64,000 nt of DNA, from positions 18,577,481-18,641,480 of the forward strand of contig OX465110.1 in NCBI GenBank assembly GCA_949987565.1. The letters run 5' to 3'. This document shows positions 32,301 through 42,188 of the stretch, piece by piece; position 1 is the first letter of the stretch; each line of letters opens with the position of its first letter. This stretch comes from Luidia sarsii. Lineage: Eukaryota; Echinodermata; Asteroidea; Paxillosida; Luidiidae. The notes beneath the pieces were generated by a model. The model saw only the letters and a program-made list of their open reading frames with translations, was not told the origin of the DNA and did no database searches. A program made the translations under genes and the position numbers.

Positions 32301-35300
32301 AGTGAAAGGAATACCATGAGAAAATGCTGTTTACTTGAATAGGGATGGATTTCACAAAGCCTTACGATGCATCGTAACTCAACTTACGATGGATAACACA
32401 TTTGTAAGTTCTGATACCGGTAGGTCGTCTGGTTTCTGTGCATCGTTCATCGTCTTGCGATTGATCGTAAGTTACGATGGGTTTGGTGAAATCAACTGCA
32501 GGTCAAAGTCAAAGCTACCTGGTTATGCATGTATCTGAGAGCCATTTTGTTCATGGCGCAAGAAGAAGAAAAAACAGTAGACAGCCGGTCCAGTGCAGTC
32601 ACACTCGGCACTAGAACCGACACTGAAATCACTAGACTCGGTCCACAGTCTAGTGGATGTGGATATTACGAGCCCTACAGGAGGAGAGGAAGGCGCTAGG
32701 TTTTCAAAGGGACTCACTTTGACGTATTTGTGTTCAGTCATGGTGTCGTACTTCCACATGCGGATGGACTGATCTTCGCCTGCGCTATACAGAAAGTCAC
32801 TGGATGCTAAGAGGGCATTGATCTGTAAAGCACACACACACACACAGAACCGAGGGAAACAATAGAGTTTAGCAATATGTGACCCGGCACAGCATAATGA
32901 GGAATAACCCCACTTTTTAATGATGTGAAAGAGTATACCATTAACTTTTTAAATGATATCAAAATATAATATCCTCTAATACTTAAAATTAAAAAAAAAA
33001 TTAACAAATTGATTTGTAATCGAATTGTGAAGATACTTTAACTTCAGGCGTTGTTTACTCAAAAAGTGTTTTGGTGGGATATTCCTCATGTCGTTGTGCC
33101 GGGTCACATATACAGTAGTAAGGAGTACTATAGAGTAATACACAGTACTATAAAAGTAAAAATGTAGAGTAACATAGAGTAATACAGAGTAATGTAGATC
33201 AATATAGAATAATTTAAGTAACAGAGTAATACAGAGTAATGTAGATCTATATAGAATAATATAAGTAACATAGAGTAATACAAACTAATGTAGATCAATA
33301 TACATGTAGAAAATATATAGATTAATATATAATAATAGAGAGTGATATAGTATAATATAAAGTACTATATAATACTATAGGGTATTAGAGGACAATGGGA
33401 GTAATATAGAGCACTGTATAGAAATATAGAATAACATCAGGGTGATATAAATTACTACACTGAAACGTTGCTATTACAAACATCCCGGGATCCATGAAAA
33501 TTGTTCTGTATAGCGGTGGTTCGTTACAGCAGTTGCGGCCACATATTTTGGCACACAAAAATCGGGAGCCAAAGGGCATGTTCGTTACAGCCGACTGTTC
33601 GGTATATCGGCATTCGTTATAGTGACATTCCGATGTACATTATACAGTAACATAGATGAAATACAGAGTAAAATAGAGTCAGTTCTATGAATGTGCCGAC
33701 ATTCTCAGGGTCCGTACTCACCACGCCGGTGTGGCCCTTGATGTTCTGCACGCAGCCTTTGCTCAGGGCGTCCACGTCCCAAACCTTGATGACCTTTTCG
33801 GCGCCGCTCGAGTACAGCTTGTGGCCTCGCGTGGCCAGACAGTGAATGGCGCCCTCGTGCCCCCTGCGAAAAAAACGCAAGCCAAAGGGCGCGGGGGGGT
33901 TACATTGCGAGGGCCTTTTGTACATCCATCAATTAAAAAAAACGAGCAAGTTTTTTTCCCCCCCCGCATATCAAACTGTTAGCTGGGCCAACCCGACTAC
34001 TTTGATGGGATGCCCAAGGTATAGCCGTGTCTAAAACGTGGGCTTACAAATCACGTGAGTGACACGGACACGAGTACATCAGAAGCTAACAGCATGTGCC
34101 CACACAGAGAAATGTTAAGGATCTTTCCTTATTATTATTAATTGGTTTGCGGTGACACCATGTGTATCACGTTTATAGTCGCACTGGGACCTTCGAAATT
34201 CAGACACCACTAAATGTCCAAATGTTAGACAAAGACTCTTTTCAGCAATATCTAGTGCACTCTTATTGATTTATTTCGCAGGTAATACATTTGTTCTCTG
34301 ATTGTTTAGGGCGTTTTAGAAACGGCGCTGTGATGGCCATTGGCACTAGAATAATCCTGTGCGCAAAGGGGTTGAGACTCACTCCCTAGCCAATCTGGCT
34401 GTCAGGCTACGGGTGGCACAATCCACAATACGCTAAAAAATCAGCTCATTTTACCTCAGCGTTCCAATGCATTTGAACTCAAACGGCACCTGCCAGTGGT
34501 CGTGGCTGGTGATGGTGCTTTCCGGGCTGGAGGAATCCCGGCGGTCTGTCAAACAAACCAAAAACCAAAAAACAACAACAAATGAATAGACATAGACTTG
34601 TGCCAGTCAGTTCACTTCACGTGTCTGAGTGAATTTCAACATTGAACAATTTATGAGGAGAAATTTTGTTGCCAATTTATCAGTTTGTTCAAAAGCTCCC
34701 AGTCAGTTTGTACTTTGTTTGTTATCTAGACTTCAAGTCTTGGTTTAACCCATATCCGCCAAGTTATGGGATTTCCCGTAGGACGCAAAAACACGACAAA
34801 TACGAATTTTGTGAAATTCCGTAGTCTATTTGTAGGCTTGTGAAAATGATGGTGTGATCATTTAGATTTTCTTGTGTCATAATTAAGTAAATTCCACTGG
34901 CATATAGTTTGTTTGGGTTTTATGTTTTGGAAAAGCTGTCATGTAATGCACATTATTTTTTTTTAGTGTGATAGGGCCTTAGGCAGGAACACTGTTTATG
35001 AGCTGTGACCAGTCAGGCGGATATGGGTTAAAGTTTTGCTTTGGCAAAGTGAAACTAGACATTTATGTCTGTTGGCTAAGAGAACATAACGCTTTTCCGC
35101 ATTTGGTTCTCTTAAAAAAAAAAAAAAAAAAAAAAAAATTGATGAAAAAAAAATTGACATCAACGGGATTCGAACCCGTAACCTCCATTCCTAACCCAAA
35201 ACGCACGTGCATATTTTGTGCACAATGTCTATGGCACTTCATTATATTTTTCCAAAAATCATAATAATTCTGAACAATGGTCAATTGCTTCCAAACTCAG

Positions 35301-38300
35301 GATTTAGAATCTCTAGCCCAATAGCTAAATGCCCACCAAATTTCGAGACGATTATCCTTTGACAAATATGCGTTTTAAAAACACGCATTTTGATGACGTC
35401 ACAATTGCGTCATGGCATTTTGGCCCCGGAGGGTGTTTCTAAACTACATCCCCAATAGATATAATCGAAAAAATGAAAAAAATCTTGCTCCGTTGGCCAA
35501 ATATGCTCAATTGAATGTTTAAATCTTAAAAGTTTATGACCTCATTAATATTCATGAGATAACATCACGATCAAATGAGGGCAATTTTTGGATACACCTT
35601 TTCCCAACTTAGATATACTGCAAAATTGAAACCAAACAAAATTGCATTTTTGCTTAAAATAGAGTTTGAAATTTGCCACTTTAAAGCACTGTCACGTGAC
35701 ACGTTGTGACGTCATGGCGTTTTCAAGACTACGACGCAAAATTTCAGCAAGGGTTTTATGCATATACCAAGTTTGAAAAAAATCAAAATTTGTTCAATGG
35801 CAAAAATGCCTTCCGAAAAAACCCTGTGCTTTGTCTATGGGATTTTTCCGACAAGAAAAAGAAGAAGAAGAAGAAGAAGAAGAAACTAGAGATTTATGTC
35901 TGTTGGCTAACAGAACATAACGCTTTTCCGCATCTGCCTCTCTTAAAAAAAAAAAAAAAAAATATTGACATCAGCGGGATTCGAACTCGGAACCTCAATT
36001 TCTACCCCAAAACGCACGTGCATATTTCGTGCACAAAGTGTATGGGACTTCATTATAACATTAAAAAAATCATAATAATTCTGAACAATGGTCGATTGTT
36101 TCCAAACTCAGGATTCAGAATGTCTAGCCCAATAGCTAGATGCCTAGCAAATTTCGAGACGATTGACCTTTGGCAAATATGCGTTTTAAAAACACGCGTT
36201 TTGATTACGTCACGATTGCGTCATGGCATTTTGGCCCCGGAGGGTGTTTATAAACTACATCCCTAATAGATATAATCGAAAAAATGAAAAAAATCTTGCT
36301 CCGTTGGCCAAATATGGTCAATTGAATGTTAAAATCTTAAAAGTTTATGACCTCATTAATATTCATGAGATGACGTCACGATCAAATGAGGGCAATTTTT
36401 GGATACACCTTTTCCCAACTTAGATATACTGCAAAATTGAAACCAAACGAAATTGCATTTTTGCTTAAAATAGAGTTTGAAATTTGCCACTTTAAAGCAC
36501 TGTCACGTGACACGTGGTGACGTCATGGCGTTTTCAAGACTACGACGCAAAATTTCAGCAAGGGTTTTATGCATATACCAAGTTTGAAAAAAATCAAAAT
36601 TTGTTCAATGGCAAAAATGCCTTCCGAAAAAACCCTGTGCTTTGTCTATGGGATTTTTCCGACAAGAAAAAGAAGAAGAAGAAGAAGAAGAAGAAAAAAA
36701 AAATCAGAACAACAACAATAGCTTTTCCGCTTCGCGGCGAAAAAGCTAAAAAGGAAAGAAACACAAAATGTCCTTTCCCTGGCTCACCTGAGGCAGTCCG
36801 TTGCCGAATCTGTGGCCGCTGTGACCGGTTGAAGGAATGTGTGCTCAGCTTGGAACTGTGCTTCTCAATGGTGGCAGTCAGGTCCTCATATTTCTTCTGC
36901 ATTGTAGACAGGGTACTAGACCCAGAAGCGAGAATGGGTTTTTTGTTTGTTTAAAAAGTTTAAAAAGTTTGGAGGGCCTGACGTGTCGATCCTAGCAGGA
37001 CCTTTCAGGCAGAATGCCTCTCAGCTAGGATGGAAACGTCATAATGCCTTTGAGAAAGGTCCCGCTAGGATCGAAGCGTCAGAATGCCTTTGAGAAAGGT
37101 CCCGCTAGGATCGAAACATCAGAATGCCTTTGAGAAAGGTACTGCTAGGATTGAAACGTCAGGCCCTCCTAAATTTTGATATTCGCTTTTTGGTCATTTT
37201 AGTCAGCAAGCATTTTGCAACATTTTTGCACATTACAAGTATTAAAACAAATTACAACCTAAAGTGAAACAGAACTGTTGCAAATTCCTTCCCGACTTGA
37301 GCACCCAAAATTAAATAAATCTCTAATAATTTAAGACCTTTTCACACCTGGACTTTTTTCCCTTCAAATATCAGAAAAATGATTTCCTGAGGTAAAGGGA
37401 GAGTGATTTCCGTGACTGCGTGTTGCCTCGTCATATTTCTCACGTCGTAACTTTGGATTTCGGCAATGTAAGAAAAATAACTTTGATATCATTGGAAAAC
37501 TGAAGAGGAACTCAAAAACTCCAATTTGGACAAGAATCCTCATTATAGAAATGAAGGGGTTGTTCATCGCGGTGGTGCAGATAAGTGGAAAGGGTGATCA
37601 AAGTCACGCGATGTGTCGTTGCTGGTGGCGACGTTTCGGTCGCACGATCACCACTACGACGTCTGCAAACCGGTACACAGGAACCGGCGAAGCGGACATA
37701 AACAGACGCCGCAGCGCGCATTCTTCAGTTGCCTGATGAAGGTTCGCAGTTAGCAACCGAAACGTCGCCACCAGCAACGACACATCGCGTGACTTTGATC
37801 ACCCTTCCCACTTAATCCTCATTATGACATACCGGGTCACCAAATATCCTTGGGGTTGTGATCTGAAGTGAAGGGGCGAAGGGGAGGGGGGGGGGTGAGG
37901 CAGGGTTGTAGGGGTGTGGAGGTGGCAGGGTGTAGGGGTTGTGGGGGGGGCGCGGGCTCAGTCACCTGGTGCAAGCCTCCAGCTGGGCCGTCATCTCCTT
38001 CCGGCCCTTCTCGAGAAACTCCACTTTCTCCGTCAGCTGCTGGACCTGTCTGGTCAGGGCTTCCACCCCCGGGGCCTGAAGCTTGCAGAGGAAAGGGGAA
38101 AAAAGGCAAACAAAAACTCACTGGCAACTTTTGAAGAAAACAAAATCTAAAAACCGGTGTAACGATCTCAGACGGACTCCCGTGCTGAGTTGAGCCGTGA
38201 CGTCACTGGCTCACCTCAGCACGTTGCAGCAACGTTCTCAGCTGCTCAGCGTGCTCAGATGAGTCAGTGAACCAAGCACCTGGGGGCGCCCTTCATGTGA

Positions 38301-41300
38301 CTGTTGTTATCATCGAACGAACACAGTTTGTAAAACTATATTTTGCATTTGATTGTATGAAGCCAATCGATGCACCCTCATTACGGGGGAACAACTGTAG
38401 CATTTCTTCCCCAATGTAAAACTGCAAGTTCTAGGCCTAGTTACTATTATATAGGCTCTGTACTGAGCGTTGTTGATCTACGGGTCAACTACGGGTCAAC
38501 GAACGTGCCTGAAAGCGCTGCATTGCCAATGGCCGTATCGACTCAGCACGGCCTTCGAAATGGACAACTACTACGCGCACTGCGCATGACGTTTTTATCC
38601 ATATATGGTAACGGTCTCATCTGAGCATGGAGCCCGGATCAGACCGCTACACCGGCAAAGAAAACTGAGATTTGAACCTGAGAACTCTTGTTTTGCATAC
38701 CGGCGATCTTACCATCTGAGCTATCCAGCCCTTAGATGGCAGCCTTCCCAAAATAGTCATCGGAAACACAAAAAGACCCCCCAAAACTACTCTCCCAAGA
38801 AGGACGGCAAAGGCACAATCACTCCTTCTTGGGATCTTTTTTTTTCCTGCCTGGATTCATGGTGACGTGAAGTCGCTAATTATCTGTTTTTTCCCCCCGA
38901 GGGTGCGCGCTGCAGGTCAGAGGGAGCAACAGACAAATTGTGAGGGTCAGACGATGGGGGCAAAGGTTACCTGGGAGTTGCCAGCGGCGGCGGCGGCAGC
39001 TGACGGCGAGTCAACGTGCTTGTGACTGCAGGAGGCGCTGTGGTCACATACAGCCTTCGAGGTGCCCTGGAATGGGCAGCCTGGAAAGGAGAGCAGACAA
39101 GGAAGGGTGCTTGCTCATCAAAATGACACTTTCCTTCTCCTCACCTCCAGATCCCCTCACTTCCACCTCACCCCCTTCTCTTCTCGTCTCCTTCTTCCCT
39201 CTCCTCCTCCCCTCACTTCCTCCTCTCTTCCTTCTCCTCTCCTCCCCTACTACTCCCTTCTTCTCTCGTCTTCTTCTACCTTCACATCTCCTCCCCTCAT
39301 CATCCAAGCATCCTCCTCCTCCCCTCTCCTCTTCTCTTGCTCTTCCCATTCTGCCTCCTCTTCTTTGTCTTCTCCTCATATCTTCCCACACATCTGCTTC
39401 CCTCCTCCTCAAAGCATCCTCCTCCCTTCTCTCTCTTCTCTTCTCTCCTCTTCCTCTTCTTCCTCTTTTCCTCCCCTCTTTCTACCAATCTGCTCCCCTC
39501 CTCCTCACAGCATCCCCTGCTCCCTTCTCCTCTCTCTCTTCTCTTCTCCTCTCCTCCCCTGCCTTCTCTTCTTCCTCTTCACCTACCCTCTTCCGCTTCC
39601 TACCAATCTGCTCCCTACTCCTCAAAGCATCCTCCTCCCTTCTCATTCCTCTTTCTTTCCACCTCAGACCTCTTCTAAGCACATCCCCTCTCCTTTGTCC
39701 ACTCCACACATCATTCCCCCTCCTACTTCCCCCATCACCATCTCATCCTTATTTTCATTGTCATCATCACTGTCATCATAATAATCATCCTCATCATTCT
39801 CCCGCCCTTGTCTGTCTCCATCTCCTTTCCATTTACAGTTCGAATCCCGCCCGAGCTGCGTGAGATGTTTTCATCAGGCATCGGGCAAAACACTGGGCAT
39901 TCAGTGCCTATCACGCCGTGCAGGGCAAACTTTCAATGAAATACATTCTCGTCGAAGTAAACATCATGTTATATCTATGATGCTACGTGGTACCCGCTAC
40001 TATACATTATTGGAATCCGCCACACGACCACGACCAGCTCGGTGGTCAAGTGGTTGAGACGTCTGCACTAGAAAGCAGGAGCCGCGGGTCCGAATCCCGC
40101 CCGAACTGCCTGAAATTGTTTCATCAGGCATCGGGCAAAGCACTGGGCACTCAGTGCTCATTACGTCGAGCAAGGCAAACCCTCATTGAATTACATTCTC
40201 CTTGATGCAAGCATCATTGTTATATCTATGATTTCCATTTTCAGGCCTTAAAAAACCCAACTAGTATTGACGGAGTATTAATGCCCTGGTTTTTTTTTAA
40301 CGCAGTGGCTGTTGTTACTGCAGTCGTCCGTGTGGTTCCCTGACTTCACAGTATTTGTCAGGATGTTTAGCTCTTGGAACCAGACTATCAGCTAATAGAC
40401 TGGTTCAACCAGCCTGCAATGCTGACGAAATACAATCAAGTCAGGGAACCACACGGACGACTGCCGTAACAACAGCCACTGCGTTTTTTTAAAGCTCCAG
40501 TGACCGCTAACTGACCCTTTCTTGGGGGTTGGGGGAGGGGGAGAGGAGGGGAGTTGAGTGGGAGACACCGACCTTTGCCCTGGTAGGGGCAGCGGACGTA
40601 AGGGCAGCTGCTCTGGACGTGCTCGTCCAAGTGGATGCGCTGGAGAACGCCGCACTCGGGGCTGTTGGGGCAGGGGGTGGCGCTGTAAGGGCAGGTGGCC
40701 TCATGCTGGGCCTTGTCGGCCAGGGTCACCAGCTCGGGGCAGCCGCAGCTGTCGGTGAGCAGCTCGTCGTTGCGCGAGCTGAACCGCTTGATGCCGTACC
40801 TGCAGTAGACCAGGATGTCGTCCAGCTGCGACGTCACTGCCCTACGGGATTCCAAATTTAAAAAAAAAGGGGGGGGGGAACAGTCGGGGGGATAAAAGTC
40901 AGAGTTTAATATCAAAGAAATTTGAAAAATGGCAAAGAGTACACTCCCCTCCCTCCTCAAAACATCCACCTCCTCTCTCTTCCTTCTCTCCTCTCCCTCG
41001 CATCATATCTTTCCCTCTCCTTCTCTTCCTTCCCATCCCCTCCTCCTCCAAACATCCACCTCATCTCTCTTCCTCCTCTCCTCTTCCTCCCATCACATCC
41101 TTCCCTCTCCTCCTCTTCCTTCCCATCTCCTCCTCCTCCAAACAATCTACCTCCTCCCCTCTCCCCTCCTGCCCCCTCATCTTCCAATCCTCTTCCTCCT
41201 CTCCTCTTCCTCCCAACACATCCTTCCTTTTCCTCCTCTTCCTTCCCATCCCCTCCTCCAAACATCCCCCTCCTCCTCTCTACTTCCTCCTTTCCTCTTC

Positions 41301-42188
41301 CTCTTCTCGATCTCCTCTTCCTCCAATCACATCCTTCCCTCTCCTTCTTCCTTCCCATCCCCTCCTCCTCCAAACATCTCCCTCCTCATCTCTCTTTCTC
41401 CTCTACTCTTCCTCTTCCTCCCATCACATCCTTCCCTCTCCTCTTCCTTCCCATCTCCTCCTCCTCCAAATAATCTACCTCCTCCCCTCTCTCCCTCCTG
41501 CCCTCTCATCTTCTTTCCAATCCCCTCCCCTCCACCAAACATCCACCTCCTCTCTCTTCCTCCTCTCCCCTTCCTTCCCACCCCTCCCCTCCTCCTCCAG
41601 TCCAAAAATCCACTTCCTCCTCTCTCTTCCTCCTCCCCTCTTCCTTCCCCTACCCTCTCATCCTGAGGCCTAGGCCAAAGCCAAGGTACTAAACTTAAGT
41701 AAAACCACGGTAAAACACACACACAACAACTAAGTATAATCATGGAGGTATAATCAGCAGTTAGTAACGCAGTGGCTGTTGTTACGGCAGTCGTCCGTGT
41801 GGTTCCCTGACTTCACAGTATTTGTCAGGATGTTTGGCTCTTGGAACCAGACTATCAGGTAATAGACTGGTTCAACCAGCCTGCAATGCTGACGAAATAC
41901 AATCAAGTCAGGGAACCACACGGACGACTGCCGTAACAACAGCCACTGTGACTGAGTGAATTATGTGTAACGCCGGGCGGACCTATTCTCGACGCAGGGC
42001 GTGTCTTTCAGCGGCTTGGCGTCGACGGGACAGAGGTCCAGCACCACGGCGCCCCCGTCGTCCGTCAGGCAGTGCCTGCAGAAGGTGTGCCCGCACTCGA
42101 CGCTGATGACGGGGTCCTGTAGCAGGTTCTTGCAGGCGGTGCAGAACAGGTGAACGGACGGCTCCTCGGCGAACACGGAAGTCGCCAT
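27637..42188 (-). CDS. TRAF7: TRAF7-like E3 ubiquitin ligase, complete, 14 exons
   Basis: RING-type ubiquitin ligase scaffold. In vertebrates TRAF7 binds MEKK3 through its WD40 domain and feeds JNK/p38 signalling. Exons in transcript order: 42188-41983, 40841-40573, 39080-38971, 38075-37966, 36915-36788, 34545-34455, 33863-33722, 32822-32718, 31768-31691, 31491-31405, 30494-30359, 28429-28281, 28051-27932, 27711-27637. All junctions are AG/GT with matching phase; 601 aa. RING residues C16, C19, C32, H34, C37, C40, C53 and D56 (C3HC3D). Cys/His-rich TRAF zinc fingers lie at about 101-195, a short coiled coil at about 198-255, and seven WD40 repeats at about 304-601 (the first begins [10 protein letters not shown]). 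Human TRAF7 is 670 aa; the difference is mainly the missing serine-rich N-terminus. Similarity to human TRAF7 is clear but moderate in the zinc-finger and coiled-coil parts, so a TRAF7-like paralogue is possible. Confidence 0.86.
28590..29215. repeat. (GGCAGA)n satellite
   Basis: About 620 bp of GGCAGA/GGCAGG hexamers in TRAF7 intron 11, purine-only over long spans. Open frames are artefacts. GCCTAAGC-type repeat ends lie at its edge near 28530-28560. Confidence 0.9.
29220..30355. other. TRAF7 intron 11, remainder
   Basis: No exon seen. It contains an A(28)-type homopolymer at about 29341-29368, SINE-like reverse box B fragments near 29845 and 29968, and an AAC-rich run at about 30170-30210. 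Confidence 0.5.
30500..31115. repeat. Tandem array of family-B units (~84 bp)
   Basis: About seven to eight units. Each contains ATTCAAGACCAAGTTTAACA, CTGCCTTTAGAAAGGTCCTG, CTAGGACCAAAAACAACGTC and AGGCCC. GGTCC can pair with GGACC around the loop TGCTA in every unit. The GAAACGTC box of dispersed family-B copies is changed to CAAAAACAACGTC. The array abuts TRAF7 exon 30359-30494 in intron 10. Confidence 0.85.
31979..32237. mobile_element. MITE with GGGCCTAATTTCATAGAGC ends
   Basis: The left end GGGCCTAATTTCATAGAGC and the right end GCTCTATGATATTGGGC are inverted matches. The interior carries CGCTTAAGCG/GCTTAATTAAGC. Its boundaries are confirmed by comparison with the uninterrupted element at 46967-47290. 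Confidence 0.75.
32338..32505. mobile_element. TTTCACAAAGCC MITE
   Basis: The left end GGATTTCACAAAGCC and the right end GGTTTGGTGAAATC are inverted matches, with ACTTACGATGG/CGTAAGTTACGATGG inside. It is related to the tandem repeats at 19925-20440. Confidence 0.65.
32878..33108. mobile_element. 231-bp TA-flanked MITE
   Basis: The left end TGTGACCCGGCACAGC and the inverted right end TTGTGCCGGGTCACA are flanked by TA at 32876-32877 and 33109-33110. It lies in TRAF7 intron 7. Diverged relatives are near 18900-19130 and 37390-37850. Confidence 0.8.
33110..33440. repeat. Degenerate AGAGTAATA minisatellite
   Basis: About 330 bp of irregular units such as CAGAGTAATGTAGATCAATA and ATAGAATAATATAAGTAACA, between two MITEs in TRAF7 intron 7. 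Confidence 0.75.
33458..33640. mobile_element. Second copy of the 179-bp TA MITE, inverted
   Basis: Shares GGATCCATGAAAATTGTTC, AAAATCGGGAGCCAAAGGGC and the end words of the element at 7921-8099. More diverged at its ends. Confidence 0.65.
35051..36711. repeat. ~830-bp tandem duplication
   Basis: Two copies, about 35051-35881 and 35882-36711, begin with TTATGTCTGTTGGCTAA and end with GACAAGAAAAAGAAGAAG. They share a reversed tRNA-like box B (GGATTCGAACC or GGATTCGAACT), GCGTCATGGCATTTTGGCCCC and CACTGTCACGTGACACG. They differ by scattered substitutions, so the duplication is not very recent. TRAF7 intron 5. Confidence 0.85.
36955..37215. repeat. Short tandem family-B units and single copy
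   Basis: Three to four short (about 45-52 bp) units of GCCTTTGAGAAAGGTCCCGC plus TAGGATCGAAACATCAGAAT, followed by a longer copy running into TTTTAGTCAGCAAGCATTTTG. TRAF7 intron 4. Confidence 0.75.
37583..37813. repeat. Repeat family A, 231-bp palindrome with hammerhead-like core
   Basis: Arms of about 58 bp (AAGTGGAAAGGGTGATCAAA at left, its inverse at right) enclose a short loop region. The plus strand at 37733-37766 reads CTGATGA, one A, GGTT, a loop, AACC, GAAACGTC. It appears inserted in an older ACCGGGTCAC-type repeat, whose CTCATTATRA sequence is present on both sides. Confidence 0.7.
38154..38655. mobile_element. ~0.5-kb TIR element, copy 2 (opposite orientation)
   Basis: The ends CCGGTGTAACGATCTCAGACGG and, inverted, CCGGTGTAGCGGTCTGATCC match copy 1 at 21013-21505 along the length. 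TRAF7 intron 3. Confidence 0.75.
38656..38762 (-). repeat. tRNA-derived SINE, family 1, reverse
   Basis: The reverse complement shows GGGCTGGATAGCTCAGATGG (box A) and GGTTCAAATCTC (box B). It directly abuts the right end of the TIR element at 38154-38655. Confidence 0.65.
39120..39800. repeat. CT-rich tract (TCCTCCYCT)
   Basis: About 680 bp rich in TCCTCC/CTTCTC in TRAF7 intron 2, on the purine-rich side of the transcript. A similar tract is in intron 1 at 40930-41665. Open frames are artefacts. Confidence 0.85.
39838..40237 (+). repeat. Two SINE family 2 copies in tandem
   Basis: The first (39838-39985) is 5'-truncated at box B (GTTCGAATCCCGCCCGAGCT). The second (40020-40237) has both boxes and the TTATATCTATGA end. 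TRAF7 intron 2. Confidence 0.7.
40301..40483. mobile_element. CGCAGTGGC MITE, copy 1 (9-bp TSD)
   Basis: 183 bp with arms of about 45 bp (CGCAGTGGCTGTTGTTAC at left, its inverse at right). Flanked by TTTTTTTAA at 40292-40300 and 40484-40492. The middle holds a second small palindrome (GAACCAGACTATCAG and inverse). A 9-bp duplication fits Mutator-like transposition. TRAF7 intron 2. Confidence 0.85.
40930..41665. repeat. CT-rich minisatellite
   Basis: Irregular units such as CTCCTCCTCCAAACATCCAC and TCTTCCTTCCCATC repeat over about 735 bp in TRAF7 intron 1. Confidence 0.85.
41768..41950. mobile_element. CGCAGTGGC MITE, copy 2
   Basis: Same 183-bp structure and nearly the same sequence as copies 1 and 3. 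The right terminal CG is TG and no matching flanking duplication is visible. TRAF7 intron 1, so copies 1 and 2 bracket exon 2. Confidence 0.8.
41983..42188 (-). CDS. TRAF7: TRAF7 first coding exon (RING finger)
   Basis: Encodes [12 protein letters not shown] and the whole RING. ATG 42188-42186 is the first in-frame ATG; the in-frame triplet at 42230 is GTG. The bases just upstream on the transcript strand read TTATTTTCCAG/C, a good splice-acceptor shape, so an unseen upstream exon could replace this start and add an N-terminus as in vertebrates. The donor is AG/GTCCGC. Confidence 0.85.

Larger units (their letters stand above)
31909..32680 (-). mobile_element. CAGGGCT element split by two later insertions
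   Basis: A reverse-oriented copy of the uninterrupted element at 46967-47290, in TRAF7 intron 8. It is split after ACTGGACCT by the MITE at 31979-32237, and again after TGTTTACTTGAA by the TTTCACAAAGCC element at about 32338-32500. The three remaining segments align in order to the intact copy. Confidence 0.75.
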
